Source: Lycium barbarum (Eukaryota; Streptophyta; Magnoliopsida; Solanales; Solanaceae). From it: a stretch of 64,000 nt of DNA. The notes beneath the pieces are model-generated. The model was not told the origin of the DNA, made no database searches, and saw only the letters and a program-made list of their open reading frames with translations. Made by a program: the position numbers and the translations under genes. Location of the stretch: positions 61,566,782 through 61,630,781 of the forward strand of contig NC_083344.1 of assembly GCF_019175385.1 (NCBI RefSeq). The letters run 5' to 3'. Below, piece by piece: positions 32,750 to 43,629 of the stretch; the first letter of the stretch is position 1, and each line of letters starts with the position of its first letter.

Positions 32750-33310
32750 TATGAGCACAAGTATGGTACGAGTATTATTATGGGATACGAACGATGGTTT
32801 ATGCAAGTAAGCGACATGATGATGATATTACTGTCTCCCCTCCTATGCTATCTTCATATGATATCTATTATGCTTCTATATTGATGTTGATCATGCTTTA
32901 CATACTCAGTACATTCTTCGTACTGACGTCCTTTTGTTTGTGAACGCTGCGTCATGCCCGCAGGTGCGCAGGGAGACATATTTGATCCTTAGCTTCTTAT
33001 TCGGAGATTTCATAGAGAGCTCCATTTCCTTCGGAGCCATATCTTTAGGGTACTCAATCTTTTATGTATATAATTATGGGCATAGCGGGGTCCTGTCCCG
33101 CTAATGTGATATGTTATACTCTTAGAGGCTCGTAGACATGTGTGTTTGTGGGTAAATGTGTGGTTGTCCATATGGGACTAGTTGACGAATGAATGGAAAT
33201 GCATGTATAATTATGTGGCTCACCTAGATGTAAGTATAAGAGTAAGCTAAGAGGGTGCTCGGGTGGGTTAGCACCGAGTGCTCGTCGCTGTCCCGAGTCG
33301 GGTCGTGACA
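32750..33310 (+). repeat. right LTR of element B, second part
   Basis: It continues the B LTR after the A insertion (32745-32749 is the second ACGAA). Compared with 14621-14730, about 97 bp is missing near 33150-33165, with the short repeat AAATGTG/GATGTG at the junction, which suggests a deletion by microhomology. Confidence 0.9.
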
Positions 33311-34383
33311 GGAATAAATGCGGATATTTGGCTTTCATATTCTCCTCCGTTTCCCAAGTCATTTCTTCCCTGTTGTTATTTTTCCATAGAACCTTGACTG
33401 AAACGACTTCTTTATTTCGAAGTCTTCGCACCTGCCTATCTAAAATGGCAACAGGAACTTCTTCATATGCTAGTTGTTCTGTCACATGGACATCATCAAC
33501 CAAAACTATTCTTGTAGGGTCTCCAATACACTTGCGGAGCATCGATACATGAAAAACTGGGTGCACTGACTCAAGCTCTGAAGGCAAGTCCAATTCGTAG
33601 GCTACACGACCCACCTTACGGATAATTTTATAAGGTCCAATATATCGTGGGCTCAACTTCCCCATTTTGCCGAATCTCATTACCCCTTTCATTGGTAATA
33701 CTTTCAAGAATACCCAATCATTGACCTGAAATTCCAAGTCTCGTCGGCGGTTGTCCACATAGGACTTTTGACGACTCTGGGCTGTTAACAGTCGGTCTCA
33801 AATGATTTTGACTTTTTTGACCGTTTGTTGAATCAAGTCGAGGCCTATTAATTGTGCCTCTCCCGTTTCAAACCATCCAATCGGGGATCTGCATTTCCTT
33901 CCATACAAAGCTTCATATGGAGCCATTTGAATACCGGAATGGTAGCTATTGTTGTAGGCAAATTCAATAAAAGGTAAATGTTCATCCCAACTACCGCCAA
34001 AATCCAACACACATGCTCGTAGCATATCCTCCAAAGTCTGAGTAGTGCGTTCGGCTTATCCATCTGTTTGTGGATGAAATGCCGTGCTAAGCTTAAATTG
34101 AGTACCTAGACCTTCTTGAAAAGATTTCCAAAACTTGGCTGTAAACTATGCCCCTCTGTCTATAATAATGGCTAGTGGAATTCCATGGAGTCGCACAATT
34201 TCTTTTAAATACAACCTGGCATAATCTTCTGCCGAATACGTGGTTCTAACTGGGAGGAAATGAGCTGCTTTTGTGAGTCTGTCCACGATCACCCATATAG
34301 AATCATATTTCCCCCGTGAACGGGGTAATCCCACAATAAAATCCATATTAATGATTTTCCACTTCCACGTAGGAATTTCCATT
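33311..34383 (-). pseudogene. C integrase core, C-terminal module and chromodomain-like tail
   Basis: Minus-strand pieces in one frame: MDFIVGLPRSRGKYDS with the first catalytic Asp, IIDRGA with the second, FIEFAYNNSYHS, MAPYEALYGRKCRSPIGW, then [32 protein letters not shown] and [17 protein letters not shown] with KYPHLF. It is interrupted by stops near 34151, 34060 and 33799. Element B is inserted right after PHLF, so the open frame runs on meaninglessly into the B LTR to 33114; the true last codons are at 12496-12541. Confidence 0.88.
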
Positions 34384-35477
34384 GCTTACAATAAGCCCCC
34401 TGGCTTCTGAAGTTCTGCTTTCACTTGCTGGCAATTTGAGCATTGGGCTACAAATTCTGCTATGTCTCGTTTCATGCCATCCCACCAATATAGCAATTTG
34501 AGATCATGATACATCTTGGTTGCACCTGGATGAATTGAGTACCGAGAATCGTGTGCTTCCTTTAGAATCCGTTGGCGTAATTCTGCTACATCCGGCACAC
34601 ATAGCCTGCCTCGATATCTAAGGACTCCATCTACGGAGGCTTCGAATGGAGACTTCCCTTTTTCACGAGAGACATTACTGTAATGACACATTTGTGGATC
34701 TTCATATTGCCGTTCTTTCACTTCTATATTCAAAGATGAAACTGTGGGATCATTGATGCTAATTCCTGCATCACCCGAATCCGTTACATGTACTCCAAGA
34801 TTAGCTAGTTGGTGGAGCTCATGAACTATCTCTTTCTTTTCAGGAGGGATTTCACATAGACTGCCCATTGATCGGCGGCTGAGCGCGTCGGCTACTACGT
34901 TTGCTTTTCCGGAATGGTACAAAATATTCACGTCATAGTCTTTCAACAATTCTAACCACCGCCTCTGCCGCAGGTTCAACTCCTTCTGCTTAAAAATATG
35001 TTGGAGGCTTTTGTGATCCGTATAGATATCAACGGGCACGCCATACAAATAATGTCTCCATATCTTCAACGCATGAATAACCGCGGCCAATTCGAGATCA
35101 TGAGTTGGATAATTCCGTTCATGTCTCCGCAACTGTCTCGAAGCATATGCAATAACCTTCCCATGTTGCACTAATACACATCCTAGTCCCACACCGGAGG
35201 CATCACAATACACGACATAGCCATCCGGCCCTTCGGGAAGTGTTAACACTGGAGCTGAAGTCAATCTGTCTTTCAAATCTTGAAAACTACGCTCGCAAGC
35301 GTCATTCCACTGAAATTTCGCTGACTTCTGGGTTAGCTTCGTCAATGGAGCTGAAATAGATGAAAAGCCCTCTACGAATCTTCTATAATAGCCTGCTAAA
35401 CCCAGAAAACTACAAACTTCCGTAGGCGTTGTAGGCCTTGGCCAAGTCTTCACAGCTTCAATTTTCTGAGTGTCGAC
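34384..35477 (-). pseudogene. C RT end, RNase H and integrase zinc finger
   Basis: Open from the TGA at about 35478 to a TAA at 34386-34384. It contains [22 protein letters not shown] (RT connection), [24 protein letters not shown] and [15 protein letters not shown] (RNase H), then [18 protein letters not shown] with the His pair and CSNC with the Cys pair of the integrase finger. The usual Pro of CPNC is Ser here. All three RNase H blocks keep their acidic residues. Confidence 0.9.
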
Positions 35478-36302
35478 TCAGATGCCATCACCTGATATAA
35501 CATGGCCTAGAAATGTCACAGAATTCAGCCAAAACTCGCACTTTGAAAATTTCGCATATAATTCCCGAGCCCGAAGAATGCCAAGAACAATTCTCAAATG
35601 ATCTGCATGTTCCGATTCTGTGTGAGAATATACCAGAATATCATCAATAAACACTATCACAAACAAGTCCAAGAGTTGCCTGAACACATTGTTCATTAGA
35701 TTCATGAATACTGCCAGAGCGTTAGTCAACCCAAACGTCATCACTCGGAATTCATAGTGGCCATATCTCGTCCTGAAAGCTGTTTTGGGAATGTCAGCTT
35801 CTCTAACTCTCACCGGATGATAACCCGATCGCAAATCTATTTTAGAAAACCATTTGGCACCTTGCAATTGATCGAATAAGTCATCAATCCTTGGAAGAGG
35901 ATATTTGTTCTTCACCGTCACCTTGTTCAACTGCCCGTAATCGATATACATTCGTAGAGAACTATCTTTCTTCCTTACGAACAATACCGGTGCTCCCCAC
36001 GGTGATGAACTAGGCCTAATGAAACCCTTCTCGAGTAAGTCTTTCAACTGCGCCTTTAGCTCTTTCAATTCTACCGGAGCCATTCGATAAGGAGGAACAG
36101 AAATAGGCTGGGTGTCCGGCAACACATCGATGGCAAAATCAATCTCTCTTTCTGGAGGAAGACCTGGAAGTTCGTCTGGAAACACATCTGGGAATTCATT
36201 CACTACCGGAACTGATTGAAAAGATGGTGGCTCTGCCTCGGTATCATGAACTCGAACTAGATGGTAAATGTATCCCTTGGCTATTATCTTCCTTGCCTTA
36301 AG
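35478..36302 (-). pseudogene. C reverse transcriptase, N-terminal and palm
   Basis: The open frame 36203-35478 carries [60 protein letters not shown] and the catalytic FIDDILVYS. Differences from A and B at otherwise constant places are MYIDYGQ (relatives MCIDYRQ) and SGYHPVRV (relatives SGYHQVRV). The upstream join to the protease is a TAA near 36304; the downstream end is a TGA where relatives have Arg in GIRVD. Confidence 0.9.
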
Positions 36303-36959
36303 TTAGGAAATAAACCTACCTTTTGGAGAAGCTGTATTACCCTTCCACTCAAGCACGGGCTCTCCCGGGAATTGAAATCGAACCATCTTCGTCCGACAAT
36401 CGGCATTATCATAGCACGAGGCCAACCAATCCATACCCATAATTACGTCAAAATCAAGCATTTCCAGCTCAATCAAATCAGCTTTTGTTCGGCGATCACA
36501 TATGACAACTACACAATTTTTGTACACTTTCCTCGCTATTACCGGATCACCAATCGGAGTGAATACCTTAAAAGGTCTAATTGTCTCGGGTTTCACCCCG
36601 ATACAGTCAGCAACATACGGAGTAACATAAGATAAGGTAGAATCCAGATCGATCAAAGCATATACAACACGGGAAAATATAGTTAATGTACCTGTGACGA
36701 CATCTGGGGAAGACTCAAGATCCTGTCGCCCGGCTAAAGAATATACGCGGGGCTGAACGGCACCTGAAGTAGATACTCCCCCTCTGCCTTTACCTCTACC
36801 GGCTGAAGTCTGAGGAATCTGTGTTGTTGGGCATACCGAAGAAGAACCCGCTGCTGAACCTGTGGGCTGAGTCCCGGCTCTATCTCTTATCGAGGGACAA
36901 TCTCTCATCATATGGCCAACTTGACCGCAGGCATAGTAGGCATCCGAACCTCGAAGACA
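36303..36959 (-). pseudogene. C zinc knuckle and aspartic protease, inactive
   Basis: After a TAG at about 36960 the frame goes on to YYACGQVGHMMRDC, where the first knuckle Cys is Tyr. The protease then has ALIDLDSTLSYV instead of [12 protein letters not shown]: Asp is kept but the following P-G is L-D, which should destroy activity. [18 protein letters not shown] follows. It ends at a TAA in FIS. Confidence 0.87.
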
Positions 36960-38044
36960 CTATCTGGAATGTAGTCTACCGCACTGGCTGCACCGCGGTA
37001 CTGGGGGTTCCCTCTGACTAAAATCCCCTCTGGATTGAAAATCCGAGGCCCTCGAACTCTGGCCCTGTCCTGACCGGAAAGAATGGTCAAACCTCCTATC
37101 TGGAAATTTGGAAGGTGCACTAGTCGCTGACTGGCCTGAATGCCTAGAATACGTCTGTCTCGGTCCCCCTCTATACTCACTGCTAGCTCCTATAGATCTA
37201 GCCCTCTTGCCTTGTCTCCTATCAGTATCACGATCACTTCTTTGCGGTGGGTGTCGTCCCTCTAAATTCTGAGCATGGGCTTGTATACGGGAAATGTCCA
37301 TCCCGTCCTGCAATGAGGCTGTCAAGCAATCTTTGAATAAATGTGGTCCCAGACCACTCGCAAACCTGTGCACTCGATCCCCCATGTCGGCCACCATAGT
37401 CGGGGCATACCTGGCCAATGAATTAAATTGCAAGCTATATTCCGGAGCACTCATGTTTCCTTGCTTTAGATTCAAGAACCTGTCCGCTCTAGCTCGGCGG
37501 ACCTCGGGTGGCAAATAATGACGAATAAAAGCATCCAAAAATTCTTGCCAAACCGGAGGAGGCGCGTTCTCTCCCCTTGATGCTACCCAGTTGTTGTACC
37601 ATAATACCGCCACATCGCGGAGTCTATAAGAAGACAACTCCACAGATTCGGTCTCAGAGGCATGAATAATCTTTAAGGTCCTCAGCATTTCATCAATGAA
37701 GTTTTGTGGATCTTCATCCGGTTTCGACCCAAAGAACTCCGGAGGATTTAAGGTCATAAAATCACGAGCTCTCGTGCTAACTGAACGATCACTCGGGCCC
37801 GCATTCTGTCGTTGTTCCTGGGCGGCAACCAATTGGGTCAATAAATGTATGGCCTCAGTCACTTGTTGACCCGAAGCACCCGCTGAGGAATCAGAGCCGA
37901 GCCTCCTCCTTGCTCTTCTACATTGGGCGGGGCCTCATTTTGTGATTCGCCCTCTTCTACATTCATCAGAGGCTCTCTTTCCGCCCGTCTTTTTATTGTA
38001 GCTTTGCCCTTCTGGGCAGCTGTAGCTTTTCCCTTTGGCGGCAT
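36960..38044 (-). pseudogene. gag of element C, frameshifted
   Basis: The start is ATG 38044 (MPPKGKATAAQKGKATIKRR), preceded by TGATTTTAG. The first frame ends at 37859; around 37895 the reading shifts to the frame that begins TEAIHLLTQLVAAQEQRQ. That frame gives the whole gag domain: FFGSKPDEDPQNFIDEM, SYRLRDVAVLWYNNW, ARADRFLNLKQGNMSAPEYSLQFNSLARYA, then an Arg/Gln-rich linker and CSQCGRLHSR before the TAG. It is closest in layout to B and E gag. Confidence 0.87.
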
Positions 38045-38055
38045 TCTAAAATCAT
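38045..38055 (-). other. putative 3' splice site before C gag
   Basis: Minus strand TTATGATTTTAG ends at 38046, one base before the ATG at 38044. Confidence 0.45.
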
Positions 38056-38228
38056 AACACACTTTTAGAAAGAATGGAATCTTATACATGGCTCTATCGC
38101 ACGATCTCATAGGAGAAAGATGGTCATTTTCCTAAATGCCCTGTAGCCTCTTGTTTATTAGTGTGGCGGGCAACACACCATAAACAAGACTCTACTAGAC
38201 ACGGCTCGTAGACACTTCCTAGGACGAA

Positions 38229-38242
38229 CTGCTCTGATATCA
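38229..38242 (-). other. primer-binding site of element C, one mismatch
   Basis: Minus strand TGATATCAGAGCAG, where A and E have TGGTATCAGAGCAG. A G-to-A change has hit the third base, four bases from the LTR. Confidence 0.88.
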
Positions 38243-38246
38243 CTTT

Positions 38247-38866
38247 TGTCACGACCCAGCTAGGGGCCGCGACGGGTACCCGGGGCTAGCCACCGAGCAC
38301 CACTTACTCTACCACTCATCTTACTCACTTAAAGCCCTTTTATCAACTTCATACACGAATTATAGGAAAAACATATTTTAGATAGAAATATAAATTCTTT
38401 ATATACATTTGCCTCTCGGCCATCAAAATAATATATACATATAATAACATCTTGTGAGACCATCTAACCCACACTGCGTATCTACGAGCCTCTACTGACA
38501 GACTGTATATAAAGACGGAACAAGACTCCGTCGTGCCCAAAATATGCATATATACCAAAAGGAGAATCACAAGCACCTCCGAAAAATGGAGTGCTCTCAA
38601 TCAGCTGACAGCTACTATGGATCTGGATCAAGCTCACCTCCCTGTCTACCTGTGGGCATAAACACAACGACCAAAGAAAACGGACGTCAGTACGAATATT
38701 GTACTGAGTATGAGAGGCATAAACAATAAAGGAAGACAACAATATATAACGAGAACATTAATATGAAACATCTGGATCTGAATGACAATCATAAGAGAAG
38801 TAATGCATGCTGTCTTACTCATACTCATCATCATATCATATATGCATAATATGTAAGCTGCCCGTC
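38247..38866 (-). repeat. right LTR of element C, first part
   Basis: Same as 9946-10570, up to the insertion of D. CCGTC at 38862-38866 is the TSD of D. The hairpin module is at 38649-38692. Confidence 0.92.
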
Positions 38867-41249
38867 TGTCACGACCCAACCCTGTAGGCTGTGACTGGTG
38901 CCCCAACTGGGCACCCGTATACCAACCCATTACATATAACATCAAACTGAAACTACGACAATACGGAAACTTATAAAGGAACTCCAAGGTTCGTAACGTC
39001 ATCATATATATATAATTTGAGATCAACGGTCTCCTGATGAGTCACAACTAATCATATCATGAAATAATACGCAAGCCGATAAGGCTGCCATCACATATTA
39101 ATATCGTATGCAAGGCGACAAGGCTGCTACTAGAGACGAACATCATACCACAACACATCGTATAGACACAACTGAACAGAACCCATACACAACCCACACA
39201 TATGTCTACAGACCTCTAAGAGTACGAATAGCGAAATATGACGGGACAGGGCCCCGTCATACCCCTGGATCACATATGCATATACATCATAAGATCTGTA
39301 CCAATAGTCTAGACTCCGAAACAACGGAGCTCTCCAAGACAGCTGAGTAGAAGTCCTATGCTGAAGGATCACCAAGCCGACTATCTGTACCTGCGGGCAT
39401 GAAACGCAGCCCCCCGAAGAAAGGGGGTCAGTACGGAATATGTACTGAATATGTAAGGCAGTACTGAATCATAAAACAAGGAAAAGTGCAATAGTAAGCA
39501 AGTTTAGAAAGCAACCCGGGGGTAACCTGGAACAGAATTTTGAACCATGTCATATGGTCCCTTACACAAATTCTAGCATACACAATATAAATATAGAATA
39601 TCCTACTCGTAGCCGCTTCCGGCTAATAACACAATAGTCCCTTCGGACGGCCGCTTCCGGCTAATAACACAATAGTCCCTTCGGACGGCCGCTTCCGGCT
39701 AATGACACAATAGTCACTTCGGACGGCCGCTTCCGGCATAATAATGATGGCCGTTCGGGCAGCCACTTCCGGCTTAATAATAATGGCCCCTTCGGGCAGC
39801 CGCTTCCGGCTTAAGAATATCATAATCCAGCTGATCAGGTGGAGCAATAACAATACATATGATATACAGTATGAATATGTAATGAAGTTACAAAACGTTA
39901 CTTGTCAATATAGTGTGAAAAAATTTATAGAAGACAAGACATGAGTCATCGTAGAGTTCCTAAGAATAGAAGCTGGTATATATCGACTATTATCCAACGT
40001 ACAAAAAGACTGAAGAGGGAAGCTCAATCACTTAAGAGTTCTAACATCAAAAAGTGAATAAGAATCATAAATCACACTCGATACCTATGAATAGGATTAC
40101 CCCAAAGCTCATATATTTCATCACTTAAATCTAAGACATGCCAAAAGAAAGAAGGGACAGCTTTACATACCTGTTGACGACTAATCGCAAAACCGTTCGC
40201 TTTGTCGCCCCTTTAGCCTATTTAATATAAAAGTAACGTTATTATCAGTAACTATACTTTATAGTTCGTAAATCCGTAGCCCATCGCTTTATAGAACTTG
40301 TTCTTTAACCTATACATTCTTGTTTAGGGTTTTCCATTAGTTAAGGGCTTAACGAAAATCAGGCAGCATTTCCCCTATATATTCGCCTAACCCGAATTTG
40401 CAATTATTATCCTGTTGACACAAAAATACCAACAACAGAGATATACATATAAAATTCTTACAATTCAGCCCATAACAATTCTAACAGTCCAACAATTCTT
40501 CTTAACCCTTTTCAACCCACAATTTCATATAACAACGATTTCATGCATTTTCTTACTTCCAATTTCGTCCAATCCAATTTTAATAATTCCATTACAGCAC
40601 TATTAACAAAATTACACCACAAAACAAGAAAATCTTACCTTAATTTTCTCAGAAGAATTTCTACTCTTAATTGCTCCAATTTTGCAATTTCTTGTTCCTC
40701 GATTCAATATCCAACGTTGCTATTAACTCCTTGAACTTGTATAACACTTGGAACTTGATTAACTAAGCAAAAAAATTAATTTTTCACCTCCATCCATGGC
40801 TGGCCGTGAGCAGCCTTGGAAATTGTTCTTGCTTTTTTTTTTTTTTTTTAAGCTCCAATTTTGCAAAAAAATGTAATGAATCCTAACTAGTCATTATCTT
40901 GATCACTTATATGATCCCCTATAGCCCTACACGTGCCCCCCCCCCCCCACTAAATGACTCACCAAATCATTTGTTGAGTTGTATTGTTTTTTTTTTAAAT
41001 TTCGGGTGGGGCCCACTTTCAATAATTAAATTAATTAATCACTAATTCCTACTTAATAAATTAATCATAATTAATTAGTTCCTAATCCCCAATAATATTT
41101 TTACACTAAATAAAATTTATGATTAATTTATATTCTAATTTAAAATTTAAATTTAAAGGTTTCTATTTCGTGTCCGAAAATGACTCCGCCTTTAACTTGA
41201 GTCGACTTGCTTGCGAATAATTTGACGTATAAACATACGGGGTATAACA
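38867..41249 (-). repeat. left LTR (3' LTR) of element D
   Basis: Hairpin module 39390-39434, repeat cassette 39608-39825, AG-GTATGT box complement near 40166, GGCAGCATTTCCCCTATA near 40362, donor complement 40638/40639, TATA 40906-40913, end GGGGTATAACA. Confidence 0.93.
39608..39825. repeat. tandem repeat of about 38 bp in left LTR D
   Basis: Six or so units built on GGCCGCTTCCGGCT and CCCTTCGGAC with an AT-rich middle. The first three are nearly the same and the later ones diverge. The right LTR copy is 44372-44580, with the same number and order of units, so the array is older than the insertion. Confidence 0.85.
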
Positions 41250-41285
41250 TCCTTCCCCCCTTTAGAACATTCGTCCTCGAATGTT
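41250..41285 (-). other. polypurine tract and hairpin of element D
   Basis: TCCTTCCCCCCTTTAG beside the LTR and the perfect inverted repeat AACATTCG/CGAATGTT at 41266-41285, kept although the element is non-coding. Confidence 0.8.
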
Positions 41286-43600
41286 GAACTGATTCTGAAT
41301 TCCCAATACTCTCTCTTTTTGTTGCTTTTCGAGGTGATTATTCCACGCGTTGTCTTTGCTCGGTTCTTTACTTCGCAGTTGGTTGTCGGTTGTATTGCGA
41401 GCTCTTTCGTTGAAATCTTATTTTATTCCTTGTGTGCTTAGTCTTAACTTGACTCCTTCTTCTCCTATACTTATTCCCTTAAGGTATCGTTTCCTTTATC
41501 TTACCTCTCAATCTTTAAATGTGATTTTAATAACGCGCAGACGTCCCTCGTCGGTTCATTTGACTTTAATATCCCTGGAGTATCGTATGACTCTGGAAAC
41601 CTGTGGACCCTTCGCAGGTTCTACGGGTAAAACGAAATTTCCCAGAGGGTAACATTTTTGTACTCCAATATCCTTGCTTTACTCCGCTGTGACAGTCCGT
41701 ATTCTAGAATCCTCAGCATTATGTGTCACTTTCTGACTTTATTTTAAAGGTCTCCAACAATCACTTGCTTTTATTTCTTGATCTCGACCTTTAGGGTTGG
41801 CTATCAAGTAGCACTAGGGTTCCTTCATATTACAACTTTTACTGTCATCCAGTAACCAGTAACCCGCTTGTTCGGATTGTCTCGGTCAAATCATTTCGTA
41901 ATTTCCTTTACCCTAACTGGAAATGCTTTAGGCATATTATCTCGTGTCGTTTCTCTATTTCTGATTCAAACTCTTCTATTACCCCTTTACTCAAATTTGC
42001 TCTTAGTTCTCCTATCACGCATCCTATTGCAATCTTTTATAAGAGTATGCGTAGGTGCTCAAATCAGCCCAAAAAATACCTTAGATTCGTTTCACTAGTC
42101 TTTATGTTTTACCTTGCATTCTTCTCTCGTACCTTTCAATTGATGTCAAGGCTCAATTATGGATTTTGCCCTCGGTACTAATTATATCTCTGTAGTTTTG
42201 CCTCAAACCATCTTATACCTTTCGTTGATGTATCAAAAATATCGCAACCACGTTGTTGTTACTGGATTCTTACTCTTCTTATCAAGTACTCACTTGACCT
42301 CGTTCCTAGTATACAAGTATTCGTAGGTTGCATAACTATTCCTGTACCATTCGTACAAAGTGCACCCAATCTTAGTCATAGTCATTCCTTCTCCTGGTAT
42401 ATTCTGCTCTACATATCTTATTGTACTAAAATTCACTTGCTATCTATTTTGCCATACTCTTTCCCCTTCCTCTATTCGCCATTTGGTTTTCTCATATCCT
42501 ACTATAGGAGGGATTCCCTATCCCTTCTCTTTTACTACCTATATGTCACAATATCATTAGCCAATAACTCCGTTGTCAACATCTTAACTTCTAATCCAGT
42601 ATAGCTGCTATCCTTTAGAACATCTCTTAAGTTATTCGTTACCATTCTCTTGTCGTATTCTTTCCTTTTTATAAGTATCCACCTTCTGATGTCATATTAT
42701 CTAAGGTCTTTGCCAATAATTCTCAGCACTGTCTCAAATACCATCTTGGTTTCTATCCGTTTATTGCTGGCTTTACTCATTTCTATGGCAATCCTTATGG
42801 TGTTCACATTACAGCCTGTTCGTAATCCATCCGATAACGTAACACTTCTTAATCTTATTCACAATTCTCAACATGTTTTAATTACACTCCGTGAACTAGG
42901 CGTACTTAACCCTTCACCCTTTTTGATCGATCTTACCCTTAGTATCTCACAAGCTGTCTTACTAATACCTTCATAACTTGTCATAATTCTTCCTTCTCTG
43001 TACTTTTATCTCAATCATACTACTACTTCTTTTTTCTATTTCTGGGAAAATTTTGGTAGAGTTTCCTCTGTACTTCTTACTATCCCAAAACCTGCACGCA
43101 GAAAATACCAACAATGCCTCACAGGGCCAACTTATATATGCGTATATCGTATCGTATCATAGCCACACAGGGATCCTAATTTCCAGAAAAAGTATAAAGG
43201 TGTCGGGACTTACCTCACATATCGCACCTCGAGACGTACCTGATCCTTCAACGATCTGTTCTGTTATACTTTCCTACCCACCTTCTCTTTCATCCTCCCA
43301 CTTTACATTTCAATCATATTTCAATATTCTTACCTTATCCAACATGCCTCTTCCGCACTGTTACTTACCTCTGTACTTTGTAACTGCTAATATCATCGGT
43401 CGCTTTCTTCTGTCGATGTCGTTCTTTAGTTGAAATCAAAGGTTAGTATAAGGAATTTCATTTCCTATGGCTGGGCTCTATCGCACGATCTTAGATATGA
43501 AAGAAAGGTAACATCCTAAATGTCTTGTAGCTTCCTGTTTATAGATGTGGTGCACACACACCGATAAACAAGACTCTACTAGACACGGTCTGTAGACACT
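41286..43600 (-). other. non-coding body of element D
   Basis: About 2.3 kb, T- and C-rich on the plus strand. The open stretches (such as 41350-41652, 42650-42976 and 43053-43433) have biased composition and no family signature. At about 43031-43160 it has GGTAGAGTTTCCTCTGTA and GCCTCACAGGGCC, the box pair that in B, C and G is in the 3' UTR close to the purine tract. In D this pair is about 1.8 kb from the tract, so 41286-43030 appears to be extra sequence of unknown origin, or the remains of a different arrangement. The last part (43440-43600) is the leader shared with A, with GCTCTATCGCACGATC. Confidence 0.7.
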
Positions 43601-43611
43601 CTGAGGATGAA

Positions 43612-43625
43612 CTGCTCTGATAACA
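43612..43625 (-). other. primer-binding site of element D, one mismatch
   Basis: Minus strand TGTTATCAGAGCAG; the third base differs from the tRNA complement TGGTATCAGAG. Confidence 0.88.
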
Positions 43626-43629
43626 CTTT

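Larger units (their letters stand above)
12542..33310 (+). mobile_element. element B, Tekay-like Ty3/gypsy retrotransposon, interrupted by A
   Basis: B starts TGTTACACC and ends GGGTCGTGACA, flanked by GGAAT at 12537-12541 and 33311-33315. Excluding A and its TSD copy, B is 9782 bp. It is the only element here whose coding strand is plus. The order LTR, primer site, gag, protease, RT, RNase H, integrase, polypurine tract, LTR is complete. At least five in-frame stops or shifts break the coding region. It lies inside the 3' end of C pol, and A lies inside its right LTR, which gives the relative ages C > B > A. Confidence 0.92.

Noticed and set aside
33114..33758. A 214-codon frame that could be a novel fusion protein.
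   Set aside because: It is the end of C integrase running into the LTR of B across the insertion point; the second half is antisense LTR sequence.
39608..39825. Regular GC-rich units with AT-rich spacers, at first sight like a CRISPR array.
   Set aside because: Units diverge steadily, spacers are not unique, the array is duplicated in the second LTR, and the DNA is from a plant nucleus.
41350..42976. Several 60-108-codon plus-strand frames in the D body.
   Set aside because: Composition is T/C-rich, no family motif is present, and they are not continued across frames as decayed genes would be.
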